A stretch of DNA of 64,000 nucleotides from contig NZ_AULX01000029.1 of NCBI RefSeq assembly GCF_000422505.1, forward strand, positions 1 through 64,000, given 5' to 3'. The notes below the pieces were generated by a model. That model was not told the DNA's origin. It searched no databases and saw nothing but the letters and a program-made list of their open reading frames with translations. The position numbers were made by a program, and so were the translations under genes. The DNA is from Paenibacillus pinihumi DSM 23905 = JCM 16419 (GTDB lineage: Bacteria > Bacillota > Bacilli > Paenibacillales > Paenibacillaceae). Shown here one piece after another: positions 1 through 9,061 of this stretch. Position 1 is the first letter of the stretch. Each line of letters opens with the position of its first letter.

Positions 1-717
1 GACGCGATTCACTTCAAGGTGAAGCAGGATGGCGCCATCGTGAACAAGGCCGCTTACATGGTCATTGGTATCGACCTGGATGGTAACAAAGATGTCTTGG
101 GGATGTGGATCGGTGAAAATGAATCGGCGAAGTTTTGGCTGAGTGTTCTGAATGACCTCAAAAACCGTGGCGTCCAAGACATTCTGATTACGTGTGTGGA
201 CAACCTGACGGGCTTCTCCCAGGCCATCACCGCTTGCTATCCGAAGACGGAGATTCAAAAGTGCATCATCCACCAAATCCGCAATTCGACGCGTTATGTA
301 TCCTACAAAGACCTGAAGAAAGTGACCGCAGACCTCAAGCCCATCTACAAAGCCGCTACGGAAGACATGGCGCGGGTGGAGTTAGATCGATTCGAAGAAA
401 CATGGGGAGCAAAGTACCCGCTTATTATCCGGTCATGGCGCACCAACTGGGATGAACTGGCGACCTTTTTCAAGTATCCGCCGGAAATCCGCAAGCTGAT
501 TTACACGACAAACATGATCGAGAGCTACCATCGCCAGCTCCGCAAAGTCACCAAAGGAAAAAGCATCTTCCCCACAGATGAAGCGCTGCTGAAGATGCTG
601 TACTTAGTCACCATGGACGTCACCCGCAAATGGACAGGCCGTGTTCAAAACTGGGGACAGATGCTGTTGCAACTCTCAGTCTTCTTTCCTGAGCGCATCG
701 GACAACACCTACCGTGA
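1..717 (+). CDS. IS256-family transposase, 3' part (cut by window edge)
   Basis: The frame is open from base 1, so the N-terminal part lies outside the window and about 238 residues remain. All three catalytic acidic residues of the IS256/MULE DDE fold can be placed: the first Asp in DAIHFKV at the window edge, the second in CVDNLTGF, and the Glu in NMIESYHRQLRK. IS256 enzymes excise and reinsert their element through a circular intermediate and act on the terminal inverted repeats; a matching right end lies just downstream. The visible part has no frameshift, so the element may be active. Family assignment is firm; completeness of the 5' end cannot be judged. Confidence 0.93.
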   Translation, partial: DAIHFKVKQDGAIVNKAAYMVIGIDLDGNKDVLGMWIGENESAKFWLSVLNDLKNRGVQDILITCVDNLTGFSQAITACYPKTEIQKCIIHQIRNSTRYVSYKDLKKVTADLKPIYKAATEDMARVELDRFEETWGAKYPLIIRSWRTNWDELATFFKYPPEIRKLIYTTNMIESYHRQLRKVTKGKSIFPTDEALLKMLYLVTMDVTRKWTGRVQNWGQMLLQLSVFFPERIGQHLP

Positions 718-756
718 GAGCCGTTCTCCCCCTTCGGGGAGATTCTCTTTTCATGA

Positions 757-782
757 GTTTACACATAATTCTTGACAGACCC
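757..782. repeat. Right terminal inverted repeat of the IS256-family element
   Basis: The stretch reads GTTTACACATAATTCTTGAC followed by AGACCC. It has the sequence style of IS256-family ends and lies 40 nt after the transposase stop. The left end is outside the window, so neither the repeat partner nor the target-site duplication can be confirmed. Confidence 0.6.
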
Positions 783-828
783 GGACAGGATCAGTCAGCA
801 TTCAACTCATTGTCAAAAAACATTAATA

Positions 829-1210
829 TTAGCTCTCAAATTTTACTCCTGTCATTCGTTCACTCAACGCCCAGAGACGCTCAGCTAGCTCAGGATCAAT
901 TGCCCAGTTGACCACGCCGTTCATGACCTGGCTCGTTTCCCCGTCTATACTTTCCGGCGGAATCGCTCTGGCGATATCCGCATCCATGCAGAAAACACCG
1001 CCTTTGCCTTCAAGCTGGGGACTTGTTGCGCACCATACACTTGTTGCCGCCCCCTGCTCGACCGTTTTGAGATCCTTGTTTGCGGCCTGCTTCTCCTCAT
1101 CTGTCATAAATCTCACCAGATCCGTCATAATTCTGCCGGGATGCACGGAGAAGGCACGAATGCCATGGGCATAGCCGCGCTTGTCCAATCCGACGGCAAA
1201 CAGTGCATTG
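829..1210 (-). pseudogene. 5'-truncated short-chain dehydrogenase/reductase
   Basis: The remaining frame encodes the C-terminal part of a Rossmann-fold SDR, recognisable from NALFAVGLDKRG and the segment HGIRAFSVHPGRI that follows the catalytic Tyr/Lys region. The N-terminal TGxxxGxG cofactor site and the YxxxK active site are missing. Upstream the frame runs directly into the intrinsic terminator of the glucanase gene, so the apparent ATG at 1239 lies inside a terminator stem and is not a real start. The natural C-terminus and stop are intact, 46 nt from the IS256 right end. The best reading is a remnant left by a rearrangement in which the 5' half was replaced by the 3' end of the glucanase locus. 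It should be non-functional. Confidence 0.75.
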
Positions 1211-1211
1211 G

Positions 1212-1245
1212 AAAAAACAGGAGATGCTCCGAAGAACATCTCCTG
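1212..1245 (-). terminator. Intrinsic terminator of the GH87 gene
   Basis: On the minus strand a perfect 9-bp stem CAGGAGATG/CATCTCCTG with a 10-nt loop is followed by six T residues. It lies 9 nt after the glucanase stop codon. Confidence 0.85.
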
Positions 1246-1253
1246 CCAGGTCC

Positions 1254-4200
1254 CTAGTTAATCGTTAAATTAAATCCGGATTGAATATAATTCCCGTTCG
1301 GATGCGCAATATTGCTGGTCGTCAAGTTGTTGAACGTCGCAGATCCGTTGCCTGTGTACGTGTAGATGGCTGCACCAGGATGTGGTGACGAGAATCTGGA
1401 GGTCGTAATGCCGTCCAGTCCGGTACCGTTAATGTTAATATTGTTGAATACGATATTCTGGAATCCGCCGCCGTAGCCGAACTGGATCGCACTGCGTTGG
1501 GTGTTCAGAATATCAATGTTTGTAAAGGTAACATTGCGGATCGAATCCCCGGATGCTTCCAGGTCGATTGCGCCGCGCTCACCGTTGTAGAGGTCTTTAC
1601 TTGTACCACTGTTGATTATCGTTGTGTCGGAGAACAGGATTCCGGTATTGTTTTGGAAATGGTATCCCGGGAATACGGTATTCATGCGGAAGCCGGAGCC
1701 GCCTACCGTATCTATAATCAGGTTGTGTGTCGCTTTATGGCCGCTGCCACCGAAGAAAGCGATAGCCGCTGCACGCCAGTTGTTCTCGATTGTATTGTAG
1801 GAGAACGTGTTATTCACACCGGCACGCGCACCATTAACGTTACTCGTCCATACCGCAAGGCCGTCATCACCATTGTTGCGGATGCTGCTGTTACGGACGG
1901 TAGAATTGCTGGTTCCTTGAGCAAAGTTCACGCCATCAGCGAGGTTATTGCGAATCCGGCTGTTCTCGATGATCAGCCCGTCAGCATAGATTGCTGGCGT
2001 ATGGGCATAATCTCCAACCCAGAATCCGCACTCAAAATGTTCGACCCATACATTATGAACTCTCGAATCCTTGCCGAAGTTATCCATGAAGGCTTTGTAT
2101 ACAGCCTGCTCGCCATAGCGTGAGCGCAGCATCGAGTTCATATAAATGTTGCTGAAGTCCAGCTTGCCGGTAATGCGGAAGGATATACCGCCGGACTCAC
2201 GGTTCGGATTCGTGAACTGGATGTTTGTATGCCAGATTCCCGCGCCAAGCACGGTCAGGTTGTTGATTTTATTTTGGACGGTGCCTACCTTCCACATATT
2301 GCCAAGATGGAACGTCCCCGCCGGGATATACAGGGTTTTGTTCTGTGCAACTGCAGCATTGACAGCAGCCTCAAATGCGGCAAGATCATCCTGGCCGTCA
2401 TTGGCCACAGCGCCGAAGTCGGTTACAGACACCGAATTGGCCGGACGGGCAATCGGATCTGGAACCGGCTCAATTTCAATAAAGTCAACGCCATACTCCA
2501 GATTGTCTCCATTCGTTTTCTGGATACGGATCGTGTCGCCAGGCTTCAGCGGCGTATCCAGCTTCCAGTGTACTTCATCAAAGCGGAACAGCGGACGGCC
2601 GGAGCCTGGTGTGTCCTGCGGATGGTCACTGGAGAAATACTGCCAGTTGTAATAAGAAGTCAAAGGCACGGTTTTGGCCTTCGTGCCGTTCACATAGACG
2701 TCCAGTGAACCGTTCAATCCCATGCCATCAGCAGAATCCGGCATTGTGAATCTCATGGTCACCCCTGCTCCGCCTTCACCCTGTCTGACTGTCCACTGGA
2801 GATAGGAGCCATTGCTCGGAAGCGCAATATACTGCTGTCCGGAAGCTTCCGATGCGGTCAGAGCCTGATCGAATGTCGGAGCTGTTTTCAAGGTTGCGCC
2901 ACCGCCGCGTGTAGAATCCTCTGTGTCATATCTGGTATACGGCATGCTTGCACCGCGGGCAGAATAAACAGGAAGATTTGTCGTGGTGATATTATTGTCG
3001 CGTTTGGCAGGTATTTCATTGGCATCAGGCGCCACAGTAGTTGTCACTGTAAAGCTGCCGTTTAGTGCCGTCCATGATCCAAGGCTTACATTTGCTGAAG
3101 CTCCCGGAGCGAGTGTGCCGTTGTAAGCTCCATTCAACGTCTGAAGCGTCGTACCCGCAGCATTTTTAATCGCGAGCGTAATTCCATGAGCACCGCCTGC
3201 TGTAGCAATAGTGCCCTGGTTTTTCAAATTAACTGTAAAGTTGACGGTATTGCCTGCTACCGGAGTGCTCGGTGTCCAAGAGACAGTGCCTACCAGATCA
3301 GAGCTCGCTACTGGAGCAACCACGAGCGGTGCAGAATGGGTATAGCTGTTGTTCGCCTTGTTCTGTTCAATAATTGTACCGTTCTCATCTACCTTGGCGC
3401 TAACCGTATAGGACGCTGCGCTCTTGGAGCCGGCATTTACCGATACAGTCGCCGAAGCCCCTGCTGCCAGCGCACCTACAGGTGCTGTGCCTGCCAGCGA
3501 GTTGTCCAGGTAGAAGTTCACGGATGTTGCCGGAGAAGCGGCACTGCCAATGTTTTGTACGGTGGCATTCAGTGTAATGCTGCTGCTCTCAATTGGTGAA
3601 GCCGGGGACCAGGACATATTGGTAATTGTCAGGTCCGGATTTGGCGCTGCCGTGCCAAATACCTGGAACTCGGCAATTTGCCCCGATGGAGCCCCTGTGT
3701 TGGATGTAATGTTCAATTGAAGGCGTTTAACCGTTGCTGTTACCGGAATCGTAACCGAATTACCGGTAGCCGGATTAAACGTATAAGGCTGTGCGGATAT
3801 CAGATTGCTGAAGGTTGTCGTGTTCTGGTTATGGCCGAGCACTTGAATCGTTTGTGTGCGCGTGCTCCAGACGGAGGCCGGGTTAAGTTTCAGTACGATT
3901 GATGTGATGTTATGATCAGCACCCAAGTCCAGTGTCAGATTACTTGGAAAACCGTTGCCTTCCCAATAAGTATTGGTGTTGTTGTCATTCGCATTAGCAG
4001 CAACAAAGTTTTGTGTGCTGGAGGAAGCTGTAATCGCCTTGCCGATTGCAATATTATCTCCAGTCGGCTGATTTGGCTGGTTCGGTTGATTTGGATGTCC
4101 AGGGTTCGTGCCGTCTGTGCCGTAAATTTCGACTTCAGACAGCTGTGCGGCTGGCCAACCTGTGTTCGCAGTTACATTCAAGCGTACATAGCGGGTTTCT

Positions 4201-4628
4201 GTAGCGGGAAAGTTGATCGTAACCGAATTGTCTGCTACAGAAGGATTGAATGCATACTCCGTAGAACCGACAATATCTGTAAATGTTGAGTCGTTGATGC
4301 TTCCTTGAACAGACAAAGTTTGTGTGCGGCTCCCCCAGCCGGCAGGCAGCTTAAGCACGATCTGGTCAATGCTTGCTGTTGCACCCAGATCGACCTGAAT
4401 CCATTGCGGAAATGCATTATTGCTGCTTTCCCAATAGGTGCCCTGATTGCCGTCATTAATGTTGACCGCACCATAATTTGACGATTGGCTGCTTGCAGTT
4501 ACCGTTTTGCCAAGTGCCAGATTCGCTCCCCCGGCTGCAAGAATTGTAGTGGGCGGTCCAAATGACATGAAGAAGCTGGATAAGACCATGGTTACAATTA
4601 GCGACCATGCGACAGATTTTTTACGCAT
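1254..4628 (-). CDS. Secreted GH87-type alpha-1,3-glucanase (mycodextranase)
   Basis: The start ATG at 4628 (1124 aa) was chosen because AGGAGGAATA precedes it; an in-frame ATG 51 nt upstream has no such site. Domains in order: signal peptide (about 1-32), F5/8 type C/discoidin domain (35-170), NQP-rich linker, second discoidin domain (191-328), two CARDB-like domains (about 329-545), a CBM6/35-like module (about 546-700) and a right-handed beta-helix (about 701-1124). In the helix, ADGVNF and NNGDDGLA place Asp898, Asp921 and Asp922. Their spacing (+23, +24) is the same as that of the three catalytic Asp residues known for GH87 enzymes. Family members hydrolyse alpha-1,3-glucan such as fungal wall glucan or mutan, and the accessory domains bind polysaccharide. 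The protein should be secreted. A cre-like site upstream suggests CcpA repression. Confidence 0.85.
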   Translation of the reverse strand: MRKKSVAWSLIVTMVLSSFFMSFGPPTTILAAGGANLALGKTVTASSQSSNYGAVNINDGNQGTYWESSNNAFPQWIQVDLGATASIDQIVLKLPAGWGSRTQTLSVQGSINDSTFTDIVGSTEYAFNPSVADNSVTINFPATETRYVRLNVTANTGWPAAQLSEVEIYGTDGTNPGHPNQPNQPNQPTGDNIAIGKAITASSSTQNFVAANANDNNTNTYWEGNGFPSNLTLDLGADHNITSIVLKLNPASVWSTRTQTIQVLGHNQNTTTFSNLISAQPYTFNPATGNSVTIPVTATVKRLQLNITSNTGAPSGQIAEFQVFGTAAPNPDLTITNMSWSPASPIESSSITLNATVQNIGSAASPATSVNFYLDNSLAGTAPVGALAAGASATVSVNAGSKSAASYTVSAKVDENGTIIEQNKANNSYTHSAPLVVAPVASSDLVGTVSWTPSTPVAGNTVNFTVNLKNQGTIATAGGAHGITLAIKNAAGTTLQTLNGAYNGTLAPGASANVSLGSWTALNGSFTVTTTVAPDANEIPAKRDNNITTTNLPVYSARGASMPYTRYDTEDSTRGGGATLKTAPTFDQALTASEASGQQYIALPSNGSYLQWTVRQGEGGAGVTMRFTMPDSADGMGLNGSLDVYVNGTKAKTVPLTSYYNWQYFSSDHPQDTPGSGRPLFRFDEVHWKLDTPLKPGDTIRIQKTNGDNLEYGVDFIEIEPVPDPIARPANSVSVTDFGAVANDGQDDLAAFEAAVNAAVAQNKTLYIPAGTFHLGNMWKVGTVQNKINNLTVLGAGIWHTNIQFTNPNRESGGISFRITGKLDFSNIYMNSMLRSRYGEQAVYKAFMDNFGKDSRVHNVWVEHFECGFWVGDYAHTPAIYADGLIIENSRIRNNLADGVNFAQGTSNSTVRNSSIRNNGDDGLAVWTSNVNGARAGVNNTFSYNTIENNWRAAAIAFFGGSGHKATHNLIIDTVGGSGFRMNTVFPGYHFQNNTGILFSDTTIINSGTSKDLYNGERGAIDLEASGDSIRNVTFTNIDILNTQRSAIQFGYGGGFQNIVFNNININGTGLDGITTSRFSSPHPGAAIYTYTGNGSATFNNLTTSNIAHPNGNYIQSGFNLTIN

Positions 4629-5191
4629 TATATTCCTCCTCTGGTATACTGTAAGCCCATTCAAACTGTCAGTTTCCAAACATGCTTTCTAATCCATGAT
4701 AACGATTACATTAAATATCGTCTGAAAATCAATTTGTTAATATTTCTTCTAATCACCCTTCCTTTTGCAAATGAAATGAACGAACTGTCCTCCTTTTATT
4801 TGACATACCCTTATTATAGAGAATGTGCTGCCCAGGCTATAAGTTGTGATTCTACGAAGAATGTATGCGTTTCCAAGTAATTGGGGCAAATGACCATCCG
4901 GTTCATTATATTCTGCAAACGTTGAATTTTATCGTTTGCCATGAAAAATCCCCGTTTCGCCGCTGCCGTTCCAAGTCAGGAAACGATAAACAAGGGCGAA
5001 ACAGGGTTTCCAAAAATGTTTATGCCATATATAAAATCCTTGAGGCACAAGGAAATTAAATTCATGAATGAATTATAGAAATAAAGTTGTACATCCAGAC
5101 TGCATTTCTCTTCCACCCGTGGGGTGAAAACAACGGCATGCGGAAATAATAAAACCGTTCTGAATATTTGATACAACAAAATGGACGCGAA
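4629..5191. other. Intergenic region upstream of the GH87 gene
   Basis: Beyond the cre-like site there is a TATAAT at 4813-4818 (minus strand) that could be the -10 of the glucanase promoter; no convincing -35 was found. No supportable gene or repeat was found in 4830-5190. Confidence 0.4.
4697..4710. promoter_or_regulatory. cre-like site (CcpA) upstream of the GH87 gene
   Basis: TGATAACGATTACA fits the consensus TGWNANCGNTNWCA at every defined position. It lies about 70 nt before the glucanase start. Carbon catabolite repression of a secreted glucanase would be expected; CcpA binding is inferred. Confidence 0.65.
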
Positions 5192-5539
5192 TTAGGATTG
5201 TTGGCCATTGCTCAAAAGATTTTGTTTCTCTTCTGAAACATTATAAGCCTTCAAAATTGCAGCAAGCAAGCCTGGGAAACGGTCATTCAGATCATCTGCT
5301 CTTAATGATACAAATCGTTGTGTGCCCTGAACACGAACTCTTACAACGCCGGACTCCCTCAAAGTGCGAACATGATGGGATACCGTGGATTTCACAACAG
5401 GAAGCCCAAAATCTCCGCATGTCCGTTCTTCTCCGGTGCTTAGTTTTGATACAATAAGCAGTCTGACAGGGTCGCTCAAAGCATACAGCACAGTTGACAA
5501 ATTAAGCTCTGCGCGATCGGGATGATATAGGAATTTCAC
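5192..5539 (-). CDS. ArsR-family winged-helix repressor
   Basis: This 115-aa protein starts at a GTG preceded by AAGGAGGAGG. It has the ArsR layout: LSTVLYALSDPVRLLIVSKL (helices before the HTH), then a recognition helix in VKSTVSHHVRTLRESGVV and a wing VRVRVQGTQRFVSLR. No metal-binding cysteine pair of the ELCVCDL type is present, only one Cys (TCGD), so metal sensing cannot be assumed. It is divergent from an MFS exporter gene, and palindromic sequences lie in the 100-nt gap between them. By analogy with such pairs it likely represses the exporter and itself. The inducer is unknown. Confidence 0.85.
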   Translation of the reverse strand: MKFLYHPDRAELNLSTVLYALSDPVRLLIVSKLSTGEERTCGDFGLPVVKSTVSHHVRTLRESGVVRVRVQGTQRFVSLRADDLNDRFPGLLAAILKAYNVSEEKQNLLSNGQQS

Positions 5540-5600
5540 AGTTAACCTCCTCCTTTGTTCTGTTCAAAAAGCTTATGATTGCATGATAACATAATCGGTG

Positions 5601-5636
5601 CTATAATTCTATCGTTCGATTATAATCGAATTATAG
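5601..5636. promoter_or_regulatory. Candidate ArsR operator between regulator and MFS exporter
   Basis: Two nested inverted repeats are visible: CTATAATTC (5601-5609) with GAATTATAG (5628-5636), and the perfect 16-bp palindrome TTCGATTATAATCGAA (5615-5630). They lie just before the ribosome binding site of the MFS gene. Assignment to the adjacent ArsR protein is inferred. Confidence 0.6.
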
Positions 5637-5657
5637 AACTTGAATGGAGTGAGAATA

Positions 5658-7034
5658 GTGGCAAATCAGACAAAACCTATTTCAATCCCGGATGGGAAGC
5701 AAGGCGGCATTAATGAAGGGATTGTCATTTTGCTGCTCGGCATTACAATTGTGCTCGTCATTATGAATACGACGATGTTTAACCTGGCTTTGCCTGCTAT
5801 CGCAGAGGAATTTGTTTTAACTGCCTCTTTAACTTCGTGGATCGTAACCGGGTATTCCATTGTATTCGCGATTTCATCCATTACGTATAGCCGGTTGGCG
5901 GATTTCGTTCCTATCCGCAGACTTTTCGTTATCGGGTTATTATTTCTTAGCCTGGCTGCCATCCTTGGTATATTCAGCAATAGCTTTGTTATGCTGCTGA
6001 TTGTTCGTATTTTACAGGCAATTGGTGCCGGATCGGTCCTGTCACTGTCGCTTGTACTGTTGTCACGCTATGTACCGCTTGAGCGCCGGGGTAAAGCAAT
6101 GGCGACGATAATGTCTTCCGTTTCTCTGGGACTTGGACTAGGACCTGTCATTGGCGGAGCGGTTGTCGAATATCTGGGATGGAAAATTCTGTTTGTTGTC
6201 ACCGCGGTCACCTTGATATTAGTGCCCATGTATATTTTATTGCTTCCGAAAGAAAAGCCGCAGAAAGGCTCCTTTGATGTATTGGGTGCCTTGCTCATCA
6301 GTGCTGGCACCACGGGGCTTCTGTTGTTCCTGACAAATCGTTCATGGATCGTGCTCATCGCCGGGCTGATTGCACTTGCCCTGTTTGTTGTAAGAATTCG
6401 TACAGCCAAGGATCCGTTCGTACTTCCCGCTTTATTCGCGAACCGTTCTTATCTAATTTTGGGCGCTATCGGTGTTGCAGCTTATTTATGCAGCTTCTCT
6501 ACGCTGTTTCTGATGCCACAGATTCTTCTGAAACAATATGGTCTGAGCGCTATTCAGGCCGGACTCGTTATTTTTCCAGGCTCACTGCTGGCAATTATCG
6601 TATCGCGCAAAGTCGGAAGCTTCATTGATGCCCGCGGCAACAGTGCTATTATTCGCTTTATTCCGTTGCTGCTGCTGTCTTCTGTTATCCTGTTCGCCTT
6701 ATTTGAAGGAACATCCTATTTCTCAATCATGTTCATCTACATGCTGATGAGTATTAGCTTCACAACGTTGTCAAGCAGCATTTCCAATGAAATGTCCAGA
6801 ATATTGCCTTCATCACAGGTTGGATCGGGGATGGGGTTGTACCAGCTGCTGCAATTTTTCAGCGGTGCTTTCGGCGTAGCCATTACGGCCACTGCCATGG
6901 TCATGCAGAAGGATCTCCCGCTTCACAGTGCATACAGTAATATATATTGGGGATTGACACTAATCGGCCTGATAGCAATCCTGTGCTCTGTGGCCTATCT
7001 TCGAAATGCATTACGCAAACCTCAAGTTTCATAA
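5658..7034 (+). CDS. MFS drug exporter (DHA2/TetL-like)
   Basis: The start was set at GTG 5658 (458 aa) because GGAGTGAG sits 8 nt upstream; an in-frame TTG at 5640 has no such site. The protein is strongly hydrophobic, with a long series of membrane helices compatible with 12-14. It contains the antiporter motif C segment GLGLGPVIGG and an early loop SRLADFVPIRRLFVIGLL that matches motif A of proton-coupled drug exporters. Members of this group expel tetracyclines, quaternary ammonium compounds or lincosamides in exchange for protons. The divergent ArsR gene and the operator palindrome suggest inducible expression. The specific drug cannot be deduced. A good terminator follows. Confidence 0.85.
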   Translation: MANQTKPISIPDGKQGGINEGIVILLLGITIVLVIMNTTMFNLALPAIAEEFVLTASLTSWIVTGYSIVFAISSITYSRLADFVPIRRLFVIGLLFLSLAAILGIFSNSFVMLLIVRILQAIGAGSVLSLSLVLLSRYVPLERRGKAMATIMSSVSLGLGLGPVIGGAVVEYLGWKILFVVTAVTLILVPMYILLLPKEKPQKGSFDVLGALLISAGTTGLLLFLTNRSWIVLIAGLIALALFVVRIRTAKDPFVLPALFANRSYLILGAIGVAAYLCSFSTLFLMPQILLKQYGLSAIQAGLVIFPGSLLAIIVSRKVGSFIDARGNSAIIRFIPLLLLSSVILFALFEGTSYFSIMFIYMLMSISFTTLSSSISNEMSRILPSSQVGSGMGLYQLLQFFSGAFGVAITATAMVMQKDLPLHSAYSNIYWGLTLIGLIAILCSVAYLRNALRKPQVS

Positions 7035-7047
7035 TTTGATGTTCGAC

Positions 7048-7092
7048 AAAAAGCTCAAGAAGTCCTTTTTAGAGGCTTCTTGAGCTTTTTGC
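7048..7092 (+). terminator. Intrinsic terminator after the MFS gene
   Basis: AAGCTCAAGAAG pairs with CTTCTTGAGCTT around a short loop, with T residues following; A residues on the other side allow minus-strand use as well. Confidence 0.85.
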
Positions 7093-7234
7093 GTTATTTG
7101 CCCGACAGAAAAAGAAAGTGACGCTCAGGGCAAAAAATCGCCAGGCGGCATATATGAAGCCATAATGGACAAAATAAGGGGATAGCAGATGGCTTATCTG
7201 CATAGAAATGTCTGATGACAGGAAGGAGAAACAT

Positions 7235-7339
7235 ATGGCTTTGTTTATCTTTCTGGCCGCCCCGATTACAGTTGTCGTTGTCTCCATTCTTCTGCTGTAT
7301 TTATGGGGAACGATTGGCCATACCAATCCAGAAGATTAA
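7235..7339 (+). CDS. Small membrane protein, 34 aa (unrecognised)
   Basis: The ATG at 7235 follows GGAAGGAG at a good distance and opens a 34-codon frame ending at TAA 7337-7339. The product starts MALFIFLAAPIT, continues as one hydrophobic helix (VVVVSILLLYLW) and ends in the polar tail GTIGHTNPED. This is the pattern of a single-span small membrane protein. It sits between a terminator and the AI-2E-family gene, in the same direction, 139 nt before that gene, so both could be cotranscribed. No family is recognised. Support comes from the ribosome binding site plus the clean hydrophobic/hydrophilic pattern. Confidence 0.6.
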   Translation: MALFIFLAAPITVVVVSILLLYLWGTIGHTNPED

Positions 7340-7478
7340 ATCGGCCTCCCTGCTCCAGACGGCTTGAAATGGACTGAACCTCCTGCGAAGCGCATACAAT
7401 GGGATGCGTTTAAGAAACGGGCGCAGCGGGTATAAATCCTCCATATGCGTCCCGTTATTCGCAATTGGAGGGGTTCAA

Positions 7479-8576
7479 ATGAAAATCGGACGATTTTATC
7501 AGCTATGCATCAGTATAATTCTGGTGCTGTTGATTGTCTATTTACTGTCTAAGGTTCAATTTTTATTTCAGCCCTTCGTGCTGGGCTTTCAAATTATGGC
7601 CCTGCCCTTTCTCGTTTCAGTCTTTTTCTACTATACATTGCGGCCCGCTGCTCATTGGTTGCAAAAATTGAAAATCAGCAAGCCTTTCGCCATTCTGATT
7701 TTGTACGGGATAATTGCCGGATTGTTCACTCTGTTCTTCCTCCTTGTCTGGCCCACACTTCGGGGTCAGCTCAACGGATTCATCAACAGTCTGCCGCAAT
7801 TGGCTGCTGACTTTCAAAAGCAATTCTCCAGGCTGCAGCAGCATGAGCTGCTTCAGGGTCTGAACTTGAATGATCCCAACTTGACAACCAAGCTTTCGGA
7901 ATATATTGCCCAGGGCATTGATGCGGCTTCAACCTATGTATCCGGCGCGGTATCCTTTGTAACTACAATTGTGATCGTTATCGGAACGGTTCCCATTATG
8001 CTGTATTATATGCTCAAGCAGGATAAGGACATTTACCGGAAAACACTGCAGATCACTCCGGGGCCTTACAGGCGCGACCTGCGGGGAACGCTGCTCGAAA
8101 TCGACCGGATTTTGAGCGAATTTATTTTAGGACGCTTCATTTTGTGTCTTCTGTTGGGTGGAATGATTTATCTCGGCTTCGTAATTATCAATCTGCCGTA
8201 TTCCCTGCTGTTGGCGCTATTTGCGGCTTCAATGAATTTGATTCCGTACATTGGCCAGGTTCTCGGACTTATTCCGGCACTGATTGTTGCCTTTATTGAT
8301 GCCCCTTCGATGGTCATCTGGGTCATTGTGATTCATTTTGCAGCGCAGCAGATTGAAGGAAATTTGCTATCCCCCCATATTTATGGGAGAAAGCTGAATA
8401 TTCATCCTGTAACGACGATTTCACTTATATTGGTTGGAGGGTCAATCGGAGGCATAATCGGGATTATGACGGCCATCCCCTTTTATCTGATTGCGAAGGT
8501 AATAGCCGTTAAGCTGTACCGCTTCTACAGGAAGCGTAAAAAAGGAGAATCAGCGGATTCGAATTTTTCACTCTAG
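7479..8576 (+). CDS. AI-2E/PerM-family membrane transporter
   Basis: The start ATG at 7479 (365 aa) has GGAGGGG upstream; the longer frame from 7404 lacks a site. The layout fits the AI-2E/PerM family (about eight helices): paired N-terminal helices, an amphipathic soluble part (about 100-165), then helices with the typical TVPIMLYYMLKQD and GGSIGGIIGIMTAIPFYLIAK near the C-terminus. Family members include exporters of autoinducer-2 and sodium/proton antiporters, so the substrate stays open. Its last 4 bases overlap the convergent gene at 8573, leaving no room for a terminator between them. Confidence 0.85.
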   Translation: MKIGRFYQLCISIILVLLIVYLLSKVQFLFQPFVLGFQIMALPFLVSVFFYYTLRPAAHWLQKLKISKPFAILILYGIIAGLFTLFFLLVWPTLRGQLNGFINSLPQLAADFQKQFSRLQQHELLQGLNLNDPNLTTKLSEYIAQGIDAASTYVSGAVSFVTTIVIVIGTVPIMLYYMLKQDKDIYRKTLQITPGPYRRDLRGTLLEIDRILSEFILGRFILCLLLGGMIYLGFVIINLPYSLLLALFAASMNLIPYIGQVLGLIPALIVAFIDAPSMVIWVIVIHFAAQQIEGNLLSPHIYGRKLNIHPVTTISLILVGGSIGGIIGIMTAIPFYLIAKVIAVKLYRFYRKRKKGESADSNFSL

Positions 8577-9061
8577 ATTAGTCTTCTTTCAAGACAATAG
8601 CACGCATAACGTTCCCGATTGAATTCTCCGAAAACTTCGCGGGTCAGTTCTCCAAATGAAAGCCGCCGGACTTTTGGTTTGTGCAAGCCTTCTCCGAACA
8701 GAATCATCCATAGTTCCACTTCTGCGTTGCCCGGAATATGGCGATCCAGATACTCGAGAAGGTTGTCCTGCCATTTCTCCTGAATGTTTCCCTCCAGCCT
8801 GTACACAAATGGCTTAGTAATGTAATACTCTAGATTATATGGAGGATTCGTGCAAGCAGATATATAAAGGCCGCCCATATCCGCTTCCCCTTCAGCGTAT
8901 AACACGGTGGACTCCTGGTCCCATTCCTCCCAAGGCTTGAGCGGGTGCGGCACAGGTACCGGATTCATTTGCAAAATATCCTTTACTTTTAATGTGGTAA
9001 CTCCGGTATAGTTTGCCTCCGGCAATTCGTAATCCGCTGCAAGAAATGTGTAATAGCTCAT
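8573..9061 (-). CDS. Hypothetical soluble protein, 162 aa
   Basis: The ATG at 9061 has GGAAGGGAG upstream. The product is soluble, acidic to neutral and rich in aromatic residues (FNRERYACYCLERRLI at the C-terminus), with no signal peptide or membrane segment. No catalytic motif or family is recognised. The gene is convergent with the AI-2E-family gene and overlaps its last four bases. It stands alone, with the next gene on the other side divergent. Confidence 0.6.
   Translation of the reverse strand: MSYYTFLAADYELPEANYTGVTTLKVKDILQMNPVPVPHPLKPWEEWDQESTVLYAEGEADMGGLYISACTNPPYNLEYYITKPFVYRLEGNIQEKWQDNLLEYLDRHIPGNAEVELWMILFGEGLHKPKVRRLSFGELTREVFGEFNRERYACYCLERRLI

Noticed and set aside
829-1239. 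Intact SDR gene starting at ATG 1239
   Set aside because: That ATG is inside the glucanase terminator stem, and the cofactor and active-site parts are missing.
4865-5179. Short frames on both strands between the GH87 and ArsR genes
   Set aside because: No ribosome sites and no protein-like composition.
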